Counted from the first letter of the stretch, positions 40,229-49,004 are shown. The stretch: 56,075 nt of DNA from an uncultured Verrucomicrobiota bacterium (GCA_903960515.1 CAJCBL010000157.1:1-56075); one strand, 5' to 3'. Numbers and translations are program-made. The notes: generated by a model not told the origin, from the letters alone.

Positions 40229-41424
40229 GCGTGGGGTGCTCTCGTTTTGTGGCTCGCCGCTTTTTTCGCGGGGCTGGGGGCGGCCAGTTCACGCTCGATC
40301 TGTTCGATGGTCGGCAGACTGGTTTGCAGGTCGGGCGGCAGGGACTCCACCAACTGATACTCGGCCACGCCGAGGGGCTGGGTTTTATCGCGGAGCGCGT
40401 ATTCGGCCACCACCTTGTTTTTACTTTTGCACAACAACAGGCCAATGGTCGGGCTGTCCGCCGGATGCTTGAGCTGGGCATCGACCGCCGTCAGGTAAAA
40501 GCCGAGCTTCCCGAGGTGCTCGGGCTGAAAATCCCCCGCCTTGAGCTCGATCACCACGTAGCAACGCAACTTCAGGTGGTAGAAAAGCAGATCGAGAAAA
40601 AATTCGTCTCCGCCCACCTCCAGCCGTACCTGACGGCCGACGAAGGCAAAGCCCGCCCCGAGCTCGAGCAGGAAGTCGGTGACGTGCTTGATCAACGCCT
40701 GCTCGATCTCCCGTTCCTGCGCCTCCTCGGTGAGCCCGAGAAAGTCGAAACGATAGGGATCTTTGATCGATTCCCGGGCCAGATCGGAAGCGGGCGCGGG
40801 GAGTGTATGCGCGAAGTTGGTCACGGCCTGGCCGCTACGCTTGTGCAGACGGCTTTCGATCTGCATGACGAGCACGTTGCGCGACCAGTTGTGCTCAATG
40901 GCCTTGCGAAGATACCATAGCCGCTCCTCGCGGGTTTTGAGCTTGTCGAGAAGCACGCAGTGATGGCGCCATGGCAATTTGTCCACCAGCTGGTGGACAA
41001 ATTCTACCGGTGCCAATTTGTGCACCAGTTGGTGCACAATTACACTCGGCTCAATTTGTCCGCCGGCTTGGTGGACAATTGGTCCGCCCTCCAATTGTCC
41101 AGCAGCCTGCTGGACAATTACGGCATCCGGCCATGCCTCGGCGAAGGCCCTCATATACATGAGGTTCGTGCGGGAAAAACCCTTCATCTCCGGGAACGCG
41201 GTGCGGAGGTCATGGGCTAGGCGCTCGATGACTTTGGCGCCCCAGCCTTGGGCGGCTTGGCGGGCGAGGATGTCGCGTCCGATCTGCCAGTAGAGCGATA
41301 CCAGCTCGTGGTTGACGGCCAGGGTGGCACGCTGCTGGGCGGCGTGGATGCGGCGCTTGAGGTCGGCCAGCCAAGCGGCATAACCATCGGGAGGCTGGAG
41401 CAGGCTGGCGGGCGAATCGCTCAT
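40225..41424 (-). CDS. DUF1016 (YhcG-type) PD-(D/E)XK nuclease-domain protein with an expanded in-frame repeat
   Basis: The 399-residue protein has an N-terminal DUF1016 domain (NHELVSLYWQIGRDILARQA, GFSRTNLMYMRAFAEAWPD). Its C-terminal nuclease core has FLDLLFYHLKLRCYVVIELK (Asp and the ELK pair) and GKLGFYLTAVDAQ. Between them, residues about 105-157 contain four 13-residue units (VIVQQAAGQLEGG, PIVHQAGGQIEPS, VIVHQLVHKLAPV, EFVHQLVDKLPWR). Family members I know of have one VQQ..QLPWGHN unit here. Start and stop overlap the neighbouring genes by four bases. Confidence 0.9.
   Translation of the reverse strand: MSDSPASLLQPPDGYAAWLADLKRRIHAAQQRATLAVNHELVSLYWQIGRDILARQAAQGWGAKVIERLAHDLRTAFPEMKGFSRTNLMYMRAFAEAWPDAVIVQQAAGQLEGGPIVHQAGGQIEPSVIVHQLVHKLAPVEFVHQLVDKLPWRHHCVLLDKLKTREERLWYLRKAIEHNWSRNVLVMQIESRLHKRSGQAVTNFAHTLPAPASDLARESIKDPYRFDFLGLTEEAQEREIEQALIKHVTDFLLELGAGFAFVGRQVRLEVGGDEFFLDLLFYHLKLRCYVVIELKAGDFQPEHLGKLGFYLTAVDAQLKHPADSPTIGLLLCKSKNKVVAEYALRDKTQPLGVAEYQLVESLPPDLQTSLPTIEQIERELAAPSPAKKAASHKTRAPHA
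40976..41119 (-). repeat. Four in-frame palindromic repeats inside the DUF1016 gene
   Basis: Palindromes of about 28 bp lie at 40976-41003 (perfect: AATTTGTCCACCAG and its complement), 41015-41042, 41053-41080 and 41093-41119. Their average period is 39 bp. Each keeps the reading frame and encodes a V-(V/H)-Q-type 13-residue unit. The sequences differ (GTCCACC, GTGCACC, GTCCGCC, GTCCAGCA) but each is matched by its own complement. Confidence 0.85.
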
Positions 41425-44219
41425 GCGGATTTGCGCTTGGAGGGTTTGGCCGGTGCTTTCGCGGTGCCCTTCGCGGTCATCTCGGTGTAGAGCGAAAACA
41501 ACTTTTCGAGGCGCTCGGTGTCGTTCTTGAAGCGGCGGCCGATATAGATGCGCTCGAGGGTCTCGTCGTTGCGTTCATGGGCGGCGCGGAGGTTGGCCGG
41601 CATCGCCTCCGGATCGTAGAGATCGGCGATGGTGGCCGGGAAATGCGCCTCGCGGGCGAGCAGGATATCCTCCGCGCAACGGGTGAGGTCGGCCTTGTTT
41701 TGCTCGGTCAGCGGCGGCACGGGAAAGGTGTTCCAACCGAGGGTGTTGGAGTAGGAGAAACGCATCTCCAGCCGCACGCAGACGGTTCCAATCCAGACCC
41801 AGTGGAGACGCGAGGCAATGAGCGCCATGTTCCAGAGCGGGGCGTCGTAGAGGGCGAAGCACTTGTTCGAGAGTGTGGTGAATCGGTCTGCTATACCACA
41901 CGGAAGATACGGCCGGTTCTCGGATGTGATCGCAGGGACGACGATGGTGTGAGCCTCGCCGATGCGCATCAGCTTCAGTTGATGTGCGCGTTTTGCCAAC
42001 GCGTTTGCTCCTTTGTCAGAGCTTGAGAGCCGCACTCGGCGGACCGCTTCGATTCTTTGAAGAAGAATTGGGATGGATAACGCTTCATCCAAATGCTCAT
42101 CCTTTATCCAGATGCAGTAACGAGACGCGCCATTGATGAACTCCGTAGAACCTACGATACGACGAATAAAACGGCGCCTCTGCTCATTGGTCAGCCCCAA
42201 TGCCTCAAGTTCGTTCGGTGCAACGAGAAGGTAGCCCCCGTCACTTGGTTTATTGCCAAACTCCATCTCCGCTACCGCTGACATGGGGCGCGCGTGCTTC
42301 TGGACAATTACCGGTTCCCCTAACGTCAAATATGGTGAAATAGACAAGCCCACTCTCTTCGTTAAGCCCCCATTCTCTTCTCCCCATAGTGACTTTTCGC
42401 TCGGGGCTACGATTCCTATTCCGACTATTACAACCGTTACACCTGCGTTATAGTTCGCGAGATTCGCCCATTTGAACGACGTGTGCGCAAATTGGATCTC
42501 AATGCCCTGCTCGTAGAGGATCGGCCACAAGAGCGGAACTGCCTGTCCTTGGCATATAGAGTTTGTACTTACGAAAGCCGCCGTTCCGGGCGAATGCTTG
42601 AGCCAATCAGCAGCTTTCAAAAACCATCCTGATATGTAGTCGAGAAACCCAGGGGCGTTGGTTCGACCATCGACGACGCTCTTTATTTCGGCCTTCTGCT
42701 CCTTCGACTGCCACGTGGACCCCAGATACGGCGGATTCCCGCAAATATACGTCTCGCCGCCCTCGTTCTTGAAATCGATCTCGGCCTGATCGAGCGGGGT
42801 CTCGAAGAGATCGTCGGCCCGCAGTTTCACGGCTTTGCCGGTGGGCGGGCAGACGCTAAGCCAGTCTACCCGGAGTGCGTTGCCGCAGGTGATCCAGTTG
42901 GCCTTCTGCAGCGGGAGGAACTCGGCGAGGGCGAGGCGCTGGCCGCGGTAAAGCACGTCGCATTGATACTCAGCGATGATGAGCGCGAGGCGGGCGATCT
43001 CGCTTGAGAAATGGCGCAGCTCGATGCCGCGGAAATTGGTGAGCGGGAGGTCGCTCTGGCGGTCGGGTTCACCGCGCAGGCGGTTGATCTCGGCCTCGAT
43101 GGCGCGCAGCTCCTTGTAGGCGATGACCAAAAAATTGCCGGAGCCGCAGGCGGGGTCGAACACGCGGATACGGGCGAGGCGCTGGCGCAGGTTGAGCAGC
43201 TTGCGCGCGCTGCCAGGCGTACTGCCATCGCCGGCCTCCGCGAGGCGGGCGCGGAGCTCGTCGAGGAAGAGCGGGTTGAGCACCTTCAGGATGTTGGGCA
43301 CGCTGGTGTAGTGCATGCCCAGTGCGCCGCGCTCCTCGTCGTCGGCCACGGCCTGGATCATGGAGCCGAAGATGTCGGGATTGATCTTGGTCCAATCCAG
43401 ATTGCCGACGTGGAGCAGGTAGGAGCGGGCGATCTTGGAAAAACGGGGCGTGTCGATGCTGTCGGAGAACAGGCCGCCGTTCACATAGGGGAACTCATTG
43501 GCCCAGCTCTTGATCTTGGCCGCCTCGCGCTCGTCGAGCTTGGTGTTCATGGCGCGGAACAGCTCGGACAGCACGAGGTGGGTGTCCGACGAATCGCGCG
43601 CGCTCATCTGCGAGAGGGTGGCGGTGAAGAGGCGGGTGCCGTGGAAGATGCCGGTATCCTCGGCGAAGAAGCAGAAGATCAGCCGCGCCATGAAGTGGTT
43701 GAGGTCCACGCGGCGGGCTTCGGTGGCCCAGTCCGGGTTGTCCTTGAGCAGCTCGATGTAGAGGCGGTTGAGGCGGCCGGTGGCCTTGATATCGAAGGCG
43801 TTTTCGCTGATCTGCCGTACGGTGGTGATGCCGGCCAGCGGGAGGAAGAAGCCGAAGTGGTCGTGAAAATCCGGGTAGGCGCAGGCTACGGTGCCGCCGT
43901 CCATGAGGTTCTCCGCCTCGAAGCTCGTGCCGTCGGTGGCGAGGATGAACTTCGCCTTCTGCCGAGTGGTGGCGGGGCTCTGGCGCAGGGCAGCCAGGGC
44001 TGCGGTAACCTCACCCTCGCCACAGACTTTCAGGTGGATGTTGTTGCGCTGAAGGACACCGCCGGGGAGGTCAGACTGGTTCGAGTCGCCGCTGCGCAGG
44101 CGTTTGAGGGTGGTCTCCTTGTTTCCGAAAGCTTCCAGGAAGGCGTAGGGAAAGGCCTCCGCCTCGAACGGAGCTTCGGCGAGGCGCGAGACGGCCTCTT
44201 CGATCTCGACCGCGTTCAT
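41421..44219 (-). CDS. Type IIG-like DNA adenine methyltransferase (MmeI/class I SAM-dependent)
   Basis: The 932-residue protein has an N-terminal region with ARLIFCFFAEDTGIF and YVNGGLFSDSIDTPRFS, a helical connector, and the methyltransferase core RIRVFDPACGSGNFLVIAYK (motif I, near residue 345), then ICGNPPYLGSTWQS (motif IV, NPPY, N6-adenine type). The C-terminal specificity region has LGWNTFPVPPLTEQ. The first domain lacks an obvious nuclease motif, so cleavage may come from the helicase/GIY-YIG genes downstream. Within 41900-42700 the base composition is clearly lower in GC than the flanks, as expected for an exchanged recognition domain. Confidence 0.92.
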   Translation of the reverse strand: MNAVEIEEAVSRLAEAPFEAEAFPYAFLEAFGNKETTLKRLRSGDSNQSDLPGGVLQRNNIHLKVCGEGEVTAALAALRQSPATTRQKAKFILATDGTSFEAENLMDGGTVACAYPDFHDHFGFFLPLAGITTVRQISENAFDIKATGRLNRLYIELLKDNPDWATEARRVDLNHFMARLIFCFFAEDTGIFHGTRLFTATLSQMSARDSSDTHLVLSELFRAMNTKLDEREAAKIKSWANEFPYVNGGLFSDSIDTPRFSKIARSYLLHVGNLDWTKINPDIFGSMIQAVADDEERGALGMHYTSVPNILKVLNPLFLDELRARLAEAGDGSTPGSARKLLNLRQRLARIRVFDPACGSGNFLVIAYKELRAIEAEINRLRGEPDRQSDLPLTNFRGIELRHFSSEIARLALIIAEYQCDVLYRGQRLALAEFLPLQKANWITCGNALRVDWLSVCPPTGKAVKLRADDLFETPLDQAEIDFKNEGGETYICGNPPYLGSTWQSKEQKAEIKSVVDGRTNAPGFLDYISGWFLKAADWLKHSPGTAAFVSTNSICQGQAVPLLWPILYEQGIEIQFAHTSFKWANLANYNAGVTVVIVGIGIVAPSEKSLWGEENGGLTKRVGLSISPYLTLGEPVIVQKHARPMSAVAEMEFGNKPSDGGYLLVAPNELEALGLTNEQRRRFIRRIVGSTEFINGASRYCIWIKDEHLDEALSIPILLQRIEAVRRVRLSSSDKGANALAKRAHQLKLMRIGEAHTIVVPAITSENRPYLPCGIADRFTTLSNKCFALYDAPLWNMALIASRLHWVWIGTVCVRLEMRFSYSNTLGWNTFPVPPLTEQNKADLTRCAEDILLAREAHFPATIADLYDPEAMPANLRAAHERNDETLERIYIGRRFKNDTERLEKLFSLYTEMTAKGTAKAPAKPSKRKSA

Positions 44220-44314
44220 GCGAAAATAGGGAGAATGCCAGTGTAAAGCCCGCCCGGGGCACGCACTCGCCGCAGCGCTTGAGCTGGTTGAGGGTTGGGT
44301 CGGCTATGACGTAA

Positions 44315-44422
44315 CCATGCAATCGTACCGCTTTGCGCTCTGGCAGTGCGCGAATTCCGGTGTCCGCCGGAGCGTGCATGCACGCGATCTGCGCTCGGAA
44401 TCGCGTGCATGCACGCTCCTAC
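44315..44422 (-). repeat. Dispersed ~110-bp REP-type element, reverse orientation
   Basis: ACCATGCAATCGTACCGCTT at 44315 leads through GAATTCCGGTGTCCGCCGG into a large hairpin (GGAGCGTGCATGCACGCGAT paired with GCGTGCATGCACGCTCCTAC). It is the reverse complement of the element at 24784-24897, with TGCATGCA in place of TGCTTGCA; the change is present in both arms. Confidence 0.85.
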
Positions 44423-44770
44423 GACTGAACGGTTACGACTACGGCGTAGTAGGCCGCGCTTCAGCAATCGCATGTCGAGTCCGTCGAGAAAGGGCTGTTC
44501 TTGGCTGGAGGTGGTTTGGGTCACGCCGGGAAAGGGGCAGCGGATGAGGGGAGCAGTTTGGAAGGCGGCGACGTTTGAGGCGCGGGATGGAGTCTGTGAT
44601 TTGTGCCGGTTTCGGAGTGCGAACGCCAGCTTTCGCGAGGTCTTCTTTCCGGGGCGAGGCATCTCGAAGGCGCCGCCGGTCGCAGGTGGTCTTCACCACG
44701 GCACAGCAGGACCTCGGGCCACTCGTCGTGGATGCGGCCGGTCCACTGCGCCCGGTAGATTCCCGTCCGG
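44423..44770. other. Region between the REP element and the arsR promoter, no gene called
   Basis: About 350 bp without a convincing gene. Frames on both strands are broken or Arg-rich. A minus-strand stretch near 44710-44790 reads YRAQWTGRIHDEW and could be a remnant of a PIN-domain gene, but it is too short to call. Confidence 0.35.
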
Positions 44771-44788
44771 TATTCTCCTTGCGGAATA
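44771..44788 (+). promoter_or_regulatory. Candidate ArsR operator
   Basis: TATTC and GAATA form an inverted repeat separated by 8 bp, 27 bases before the arsR ATG. ArsR proteins autoregulate through such dyads at their own promoter. Assigned by position and symmetry only. Confidence 0.4.
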
Positions 44789-44814
44789 TGCCTGGGGCGG
44801 CATGTTGCCGGGCC

Positions 44815-45180
44815 ATGGACCTCGTTCACATCTACGAATGCCTCTGCGACCGCACCCGCCTGCGGCTGCTGGCGCTGCTGGGCGGAGGGCCGCTGTGCGT
44901 ATGCCACCTGCAGGAGGTGCTGGGCGAGCCCCAGGTGAAGGTGTCCAAGCATCTCGCCTACCTGCGGGAGCGCGGCCTGGTCGAGGCCAGCCGGGAGGGC
45001 AACTGGATGGTGTATTCGCTGCCTGCGGCGCCACCGCGCGAACTGGCCGCCAATCTCGCCTGCCTGCGCGAATGCACCCCCGGCGACGTCGGCCTCTCCC
45101 GCGACCTGGCCAAGCTCTCCAAGCTCCGCGCCCGCCTCGCCGCGGGCACCGACGGTCCCTGCGGCGTTCGCTGTACCTGA
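44815..45180 (+). CDS. arsR: ArsR-family arsenic-responsive repressor
   Basis: The 121-residue winged-helix repressor has RTRLRLLALLGGGPLCVCHLQ (in parts), with the CVC motif in the first helix of the DNA-binding domain, the As(III) site type of classical ArsR. The recognition helix is VKVSKHLAYLRERGLV near residues 43-58. An extra Cys pair occurs at the end (CGVRC). It heads the ars operon, with arsC 9 bp downstream. The ATG at 44815 was chosen because the family begins at this point; the frame is open to 44575. Confidence 0.9.
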   Translation: MDLVHIYECLCDRTRLRLLALLGGGPLCVCHLQEVLGEPQVKVSKHLAYLRERGLVEASREGNWMVYSLPAAPPRELAANLACLRECTPGDVGLSRDLAKLSKLRARLAAGTDGPCGVRCT

Positions 45181-45189
45181 TTTTCCACC

Positions 45190-45645
45190 ATGAGCACCAC
45201 CAAGCCCACCGTACTCATCCTCTGCACCGGCAACTCGTGCCGTTCACACCTCGCCGAGGGCATCCTGCGCGCTGTCGCCGGGGATTTCCTTGATGTCCAG
45301 AGCGCCGGGTCCAAGCCCGCCGGCTATGTACACCCGCTCGCCGTCGTTGCGATGAGGGAGATCGGCATCGACCTCTCCGCGCACCGCTCCAAGTCGATGA
45401 CCGAGTTCATGAACCAGTCCGTGGAGACGGTCATCACCGTCTGCGGCAACGCCGACCAGGCCTGCCCGATCTTCCCCGGACAGGTGAACCGCCACCACTG
45501 GCCCTTCGAGGACCCCGCCCACGCCCCCGGCACCGACGAGGAGAAGCTCGCGGTGTTCCGCCGAGTGCGCGACGAGATCCGCCGCACCTTCACCGCCTAT
45601 GCCGACGGGCGGCGAGACCAACTCAAGACGGCAGCCAACCCCTAA
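45190..45645 (+). CDS. arsC: Thioredoxin-coupled arsenate reductase
   Basis: The 151-residue enzyme of the low-molecular-weight phosphatase fold reduces As(V) to As(III). The P-loop is CTGNSCRS (Cys12, Cys17). The redox Cys pair later in the chain is Cys85 and Cys92 in VITVCGNADQACPIFPG, and W109-type WPFEDPA follows. These mark the thioredoxin-dependent class rather than the glutaredoxin-dependent class. Second gene of the ars operon, 9 bp after arsR. Confidence 0.95.
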   Translation: MSTTKPTVLILCTGNSCRSHLAEGILRAVAGDFLDVQSAGSKPAGYVHPLAVVAMREIGIDLSAHRSKSMTEFMNQSVETVITVCGNADQACPIFPGQVNRHHWPFEDPAHAPGTDEEKLAVFRRVRDEIRRTFTAYADGRRDQLKTAANP

Positions 45646-45662
45646 CTCAGTTCCACGCCTCC

Positions 45663-46088
45663 ATGAATACACTCCAAGTCTACGATCCTCCCCTGTGTTG
45701 TTCTTCCGGCGTCTGCGGCCCGGAGGTCGATCCCGTGCTCGTGCGCTTCGCCGCCGATTTGCGCTGGCTCGCCGAGCAGGGCGTGCGTGTGGAGCGCTTC
45801 AACCTGGCGCAAACCCCCGGTGCGTTCGCCGATAACGCCACCGTCTGCGCGGCGCTCACCCAGAAGGGCGATACGGCGCTGCCTCTCCTGCTTGTCGACG
45901 GCAAGGTGGCCGCCAGCGGCGGCTACCCGACGCGCAGCGAGCTGGCCGGTCTGCTCGGCTTGCCCGCAGTATCCGCCGAGCGTTTCACTGCGGTGGCCAA
46001 GCCCGGCGCCCTCGCCCCGAAAGCGAGCGGCTGCTGCGGTGGAGCGGGCTCGGCGCCAGCGGCGCCGGGGTCCCGTTGCTGCGGGTAA
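45663..46088 (+). CDS. arsD: ArsD arsenic metallochaperone
   Basis: The 141-residue protein carries As(III) to ArsA. The N-terminal site is YDPPLCCSSGVCGPEVDP (Cys12, Cys13, Cys18), the three-Cys arsenite site of ArsD. LPLLLVDGKVAASGGYPTR belongs to the thioredoxin-like fold. The C-terminal tail has further Cys pairs (GCCGG, RCCG), as in long ArsD forms. The gene lies 17 bp after arsC and 18 bp before arsA, its functional partner. Confidence 0.95.
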   Translation: MNTLQVYDPPLCCSSGVCGPEVDPVLVRFAADLRWLAEQGVRVERFNLAQTPGAFADNATVCAALTQKGDTALPLLLVDGKVAASGGYPTRSELAGLLGLPAVSAERFTAVAKPGALAPKASGCCGGAGSAPAAPGSRCCG

Positions 46089-46106
46089 TGCCGCGACCTT
46101 TCCGCC

Positions 46107-47912
46107 ATGACCACTCACCGCTCCGATTCGTTGGCGACCCTGTGCGCCGCCGCCACCCGCTTCCTGTTCTTCACCGGCAAGGGGGGTGTGGGGAAAACCT
46201 CGTTGGCCTGCGCGACGGCGATCGCCCTGGCCGACGCCGGGAAGCGAGTCCTGCTTGTGAGCACAGATCCCGCCTCGAACCTCGACGAGGTGCTCGGCGT
46301 GCGTCTCAGCAACCTGCCGACGCCGGTCCCCGGTGCGGCCGGGTTGCTGGCCCTGAACATCGATCCGGCGGCAGCGGCGCAGGCGTATCGCGATCGCATT
46401 GTCGGGCCCTACCGGGGCAAATTGCCCGACGCCATTCTGCGCGGCATGGAGGAGCAGTTGTCGGGGGCCTGCACGATGGAGATCGCGGCCTTCGACGAGT
46501 TTGCCCGGCTGCTGGGCGAGCCGGCGGCCACAGCGGATTTTGACCACGTGATCTTCGATACGGCGCCGACCGGGCACACGCTGCGGCTCATGACCCTGCC
46601 GACGGCCTGGAGCGGGTATCTGGCGGAAAACACCTCCGGCGCCTCCTGCCTCGGTCCGCTCGCCGGCCTGCAGAAGCAGCGGGCTATCTACTCCGCCTCG
46701 GTATCCGCCCTGGCCGACGGCTTGCGCACGACACTGGTGCTGGTGAGCCGACCACAGCCCGCCGCCCTCGCCGAAGCCGAGCGCACCAGCGGTGAGCTCG
46801 CCGCACTGGGCGTGAGCAACCAGCGCCTAATCCTCAACGGGGTGTTCCGGGCGGCCGGAGCCGACCCCCTCGCCCTGGCGCTGGAGCGGCGGGGCGCGAG
46901 CGCCTTGGCGACCAAACTCGACTTCCTCCAGCGCTTGGCGGTAGTTGAGGTGCCGTTGCGCGCCCACAACCTCCTCGGGCTCGCGGCGCTGCGTGGCCTC
47001 CTCGGCGGCGGCGAGCAGGCGGGGTGCGCCGCGGCGGGGGCCTCCGCCGAACTGCCGCCGCTGGAGACGCTGTCCGCACTAGTCGACGACTTGGAGCGGG
47101 CGGGCCCGGGGGTGATCATGACGATGGGCAAGGGCGGCGTGGGCAAGACCACCGTGGCCGCCGCCATCGCCACCGAGTTGGCGCGCCGCGGCCGTCCGGT
47201 GCATCTGAGCACGACCGACCCGGCCGCGCATGTGGCGGCGGCGGCCGGCGCGGCAGCGGGGATGCAAGTGAGCCGCATCGATCCGCAGGCGGAGACCAGG
47301 GCGTACGTTGACCAGGTTTTGGCGACGGCGGGGCAGGGGCTCGACGCCAGCGGGCGCGCACTGCTGGAGGAGGACTTGCGCTCGCCCTGCACCGAGGAGA
47401 TCGCGGTCTTCCGCGCCTTCGCCCGCATCGTGGCGCAGGGGCGCGACCGGTTTGTGGTCCTGGATACCGCCCCTACGGGCCATACCTTGCTGCTGCTGGA
47501 TGCCACCGAGGCCTACCACCGGGAGATCGCCCGCAAGGCCAGCAGCTTGCCCGAGGAGGTGCTCCAGCTCCTGTCCCGGCTTCGCGATCCACGTTTTACG
47601 CACGTTCTCATCGTCGCCCTCCCGGAGGCGACTCCCGTGCACGAGGCTGCCGCGTTGCAGGCCGACCTGCGCCGGGCGCAGATCGAACCCTTCGCCTGGG
47701 TGATCAACCAGAGCCTGGCCCGCAGCGAGACCAGCGATCCGCTGCTCCTGGCGCGGGGTGCGAGCGAAGGCCCGTATATCCAGGAAGTGGTCCGCGAACT
47801 GGCCGGGCGCGCCGCGATTGTGCCCTGGGTACCGGTGGAGCCGGTGGGATCTGTCGCGCTGCAGCAGCTCTTCCGGAGGGAGCCGAATCCAACACTCAAC
47901 TCTAGCTTGTGA
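46107..47912 (+). CDS. arsA: ArsA arsenite-stimulated ATPase, two-domain form
   Basis: The 601-residue cytoplasmic ATPase drives arsenite export by the membrane permease. Domain A1 has FTGKGGVGKTSLACATAIAL near residues 17-36 and the signature DTAPTGHTLRLM near 152. Domain A2 has TMGKGGVGKTTVAAAIATEL near 340-359 and DTAPTGHTLLLLD near 455. Cys residues in SGACTMEI (near 121) and RSPCTEEI (near 429) match the metalloid-binding Cys positions. The duplicated form is full length. Confidence 0.96.
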   Translation: MTTHRSDSLATLCAAATRFLFFTGKGGVGKTSLACATAIALADAGKRVLLVSTDPASNLDEVLGVRLSNLPTPVPGAAGLLALNIDPAAAAQAYRDRIVGPYRGKLPDAILRGMEEQLSGACTMEIAAFDEFARLLGEPAATADFDHVIFDTAPTGHTLRLMTLPTAWSGYLAENTSGASCLGPLAGLQKQRAIYSASVSALADGLRTTLVLVSRPQPAALAEAERTSGELAALGVSNQRLILNGVFRAAGADPLALALERRGASALATKLDFLQRLAVVEVPLRAHNLLGLAALRGLLGGGEQAGCAAAGASAELPPLETLSALVDDLERAGPGVIMTMGKGGVGKTTVAAAIATELARRGRPVHLSTTDPAAHVAAAAGAAAGMQVSRIDPQAETRAYVDQVLATAGQGLDASGRALLEEDLRSPCTEEIAVFRAFARIVAQGRDRFVVLDTAPTGHTLLLLDATEAYHREIARKASSLPEEVLQLLSRLRDPRFTHVLIVALPEATPVHEAAALQADLRRAQIEPFAWVINQSLARSETSDPLLLARGASEGPYIQEVVRELAGRAAIVPWVPVEPVGSVALQQLFRREPNPTLNSSL

Positions 47913-47925
47913 CCCGTTTCCAACC

Positions 47926-49002
47926 ATGAACTCCGTCTCTCCCAAACGCCTCGATTTCTTCGAACGCTACCTCTCGCTCTGGGTGCTCGCCTGCATGGTG
48001 GCGGGCGTGGCGCTCGGCCGGCTGCTGCCGGGGATCACCGGCACGCTCAGCGGCTGGGAGTTTGGCACCGCTTCGCACGTCAACATCCCCATCGCCGTAC
48101 TCATTTGGCTGATGATCTACCCGATGATGCTCAAGATCGACTTCGGCGGGCTGAGGGGCGTGGTGCGGCGCCCGAAGGGCCTCGCCATCACCCTCGTGGT
48201 CAACTGGCTGGTCAAGCCCTTCGGCATGGCGCTGCTGGGCTGGTTCTTTGTGCGCTACCTCTTTGGAGACGTGCTTGGCTGGATCACGCCCGAGGCGGCG
48301 CGCGACTACTCGGCCGGCCTCATCATCCTCGCCGCCGCGCCGTGCACCGCGATGGTCTTTGTCTGGAGCTACCTCACCGACGGCGACCCGGCCTACACGC
48401 TCGCGCAGGTGGCGATCAACGACCTGATCATGCTGCTGCTCTTCGCGCCCATCGTGATGTTCCTCGTGGGCGTGAGTGGCGTGGCAGTACCGCGCGAGGT
48501 GCTGTTCACCTCGGTGGTCGTCTTCATCGTGGTCCCTCTCGCCGCCGGCTGGGCGAGCCGCACCGCCCTCATCCGCACCCGCGGGCGGGAGTGGTTCGAG
48601 ACGCGCTTTCTGGCCCTGTTCAAGCCGGTAACCATCTTCGCACTCCTCGCCACGCTCGTGCTCATCTTCGCCTTCCAGGCGGAAAACCTTCAGCGCAACT
48701 GGGTCGCCGTGCTCCTGATCGCCGTGCCTATCCTCATTCAGGTGTATTTCAACTCCGGGCTCACCTACCTGCTCATGCGGGCCTTCCGCGTGCCGCACAA
48801 TGTCGCCTCTCCCGGTGCGCTCATCGGCGCGAGCAACTTCTTCGAGCTGGCGGTGGCGGTGGCGATCACCCTCTACGGCCCCACCTCCGGCGCCGCGCTG
48901 GCGACAATCGTAGGCGTGCTCGTGGAGGTGCCGGTGATGCTCTCCGTATGCAAAGTCTGCAACTCCACCCGCGGCTGGTACGAGCGCAGCGCCGCCTCCT
49001 AA
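47926..49002 (+). CDS. acr3: Acr3-family arsenite efflux permease
   Basis: The 358-residue protein has about ten membrane segments and the Acr3 hallmarks: WLMIYPMMLKIDFGGL, NWLVKPFGMALLGWFF and ILAAAPCTAMVFVWSYLTDG with the essential Cys of segment 4, then GASNFFELAVAVAITLYG near residue 303. It exports As(OH)3/arsenite. It is fused to the operon by a 13-bp gap after arsA. Acr3 usually works alone; ArsA presence suggests ATP-coupled export. Confidence 0.95.
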   Translation: MNSVSPKRLDFFERYLSLWVLACMVAGVALGRLLPGITGTLSGWEFGTASHVNIPIAVLIWLMIYPMMLKIDFGGLRGVVRRPKGLAITLVVNWLVKPFGMALLGWFFVRYLFGDVLGWITPEAARDYSAGLIILAAAPCTAMVFVWSYLTDGDPAYTLAQVAINDLIMLLLFAPIVMFLVGVSGVAVPREVLFTSVVVFIVVPLAAGWASRTALIRTRGREWFETRFLALFKPVTIFALLATLVLIFAFQAENLQRNWVAVLLIAVPILIQVYFNSGLTYLLMRAFRVPHNVASPGALIGASNFFELAVAVAITLYGPTSGAALATIVGVLVEVPVMLSVCKVCNSTRGWYERSAAS

Positions 49003-49004
49003 AA

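Noticed and set aside
40976-41119. CRISPR-like array
   Set aside because: The repeats are palindromic, in frame with the DUF1016 protein, separated by only about 11 bp, and there are no spacers or cas genes.
44560-44810. Possible PIN-domain toxin remnant on the minus strand (YRAQWTGRIHDEW)
   Set aside because: Only about 30 residues resemble the family and the flanking frame is broken, so it is too weak to annotate.
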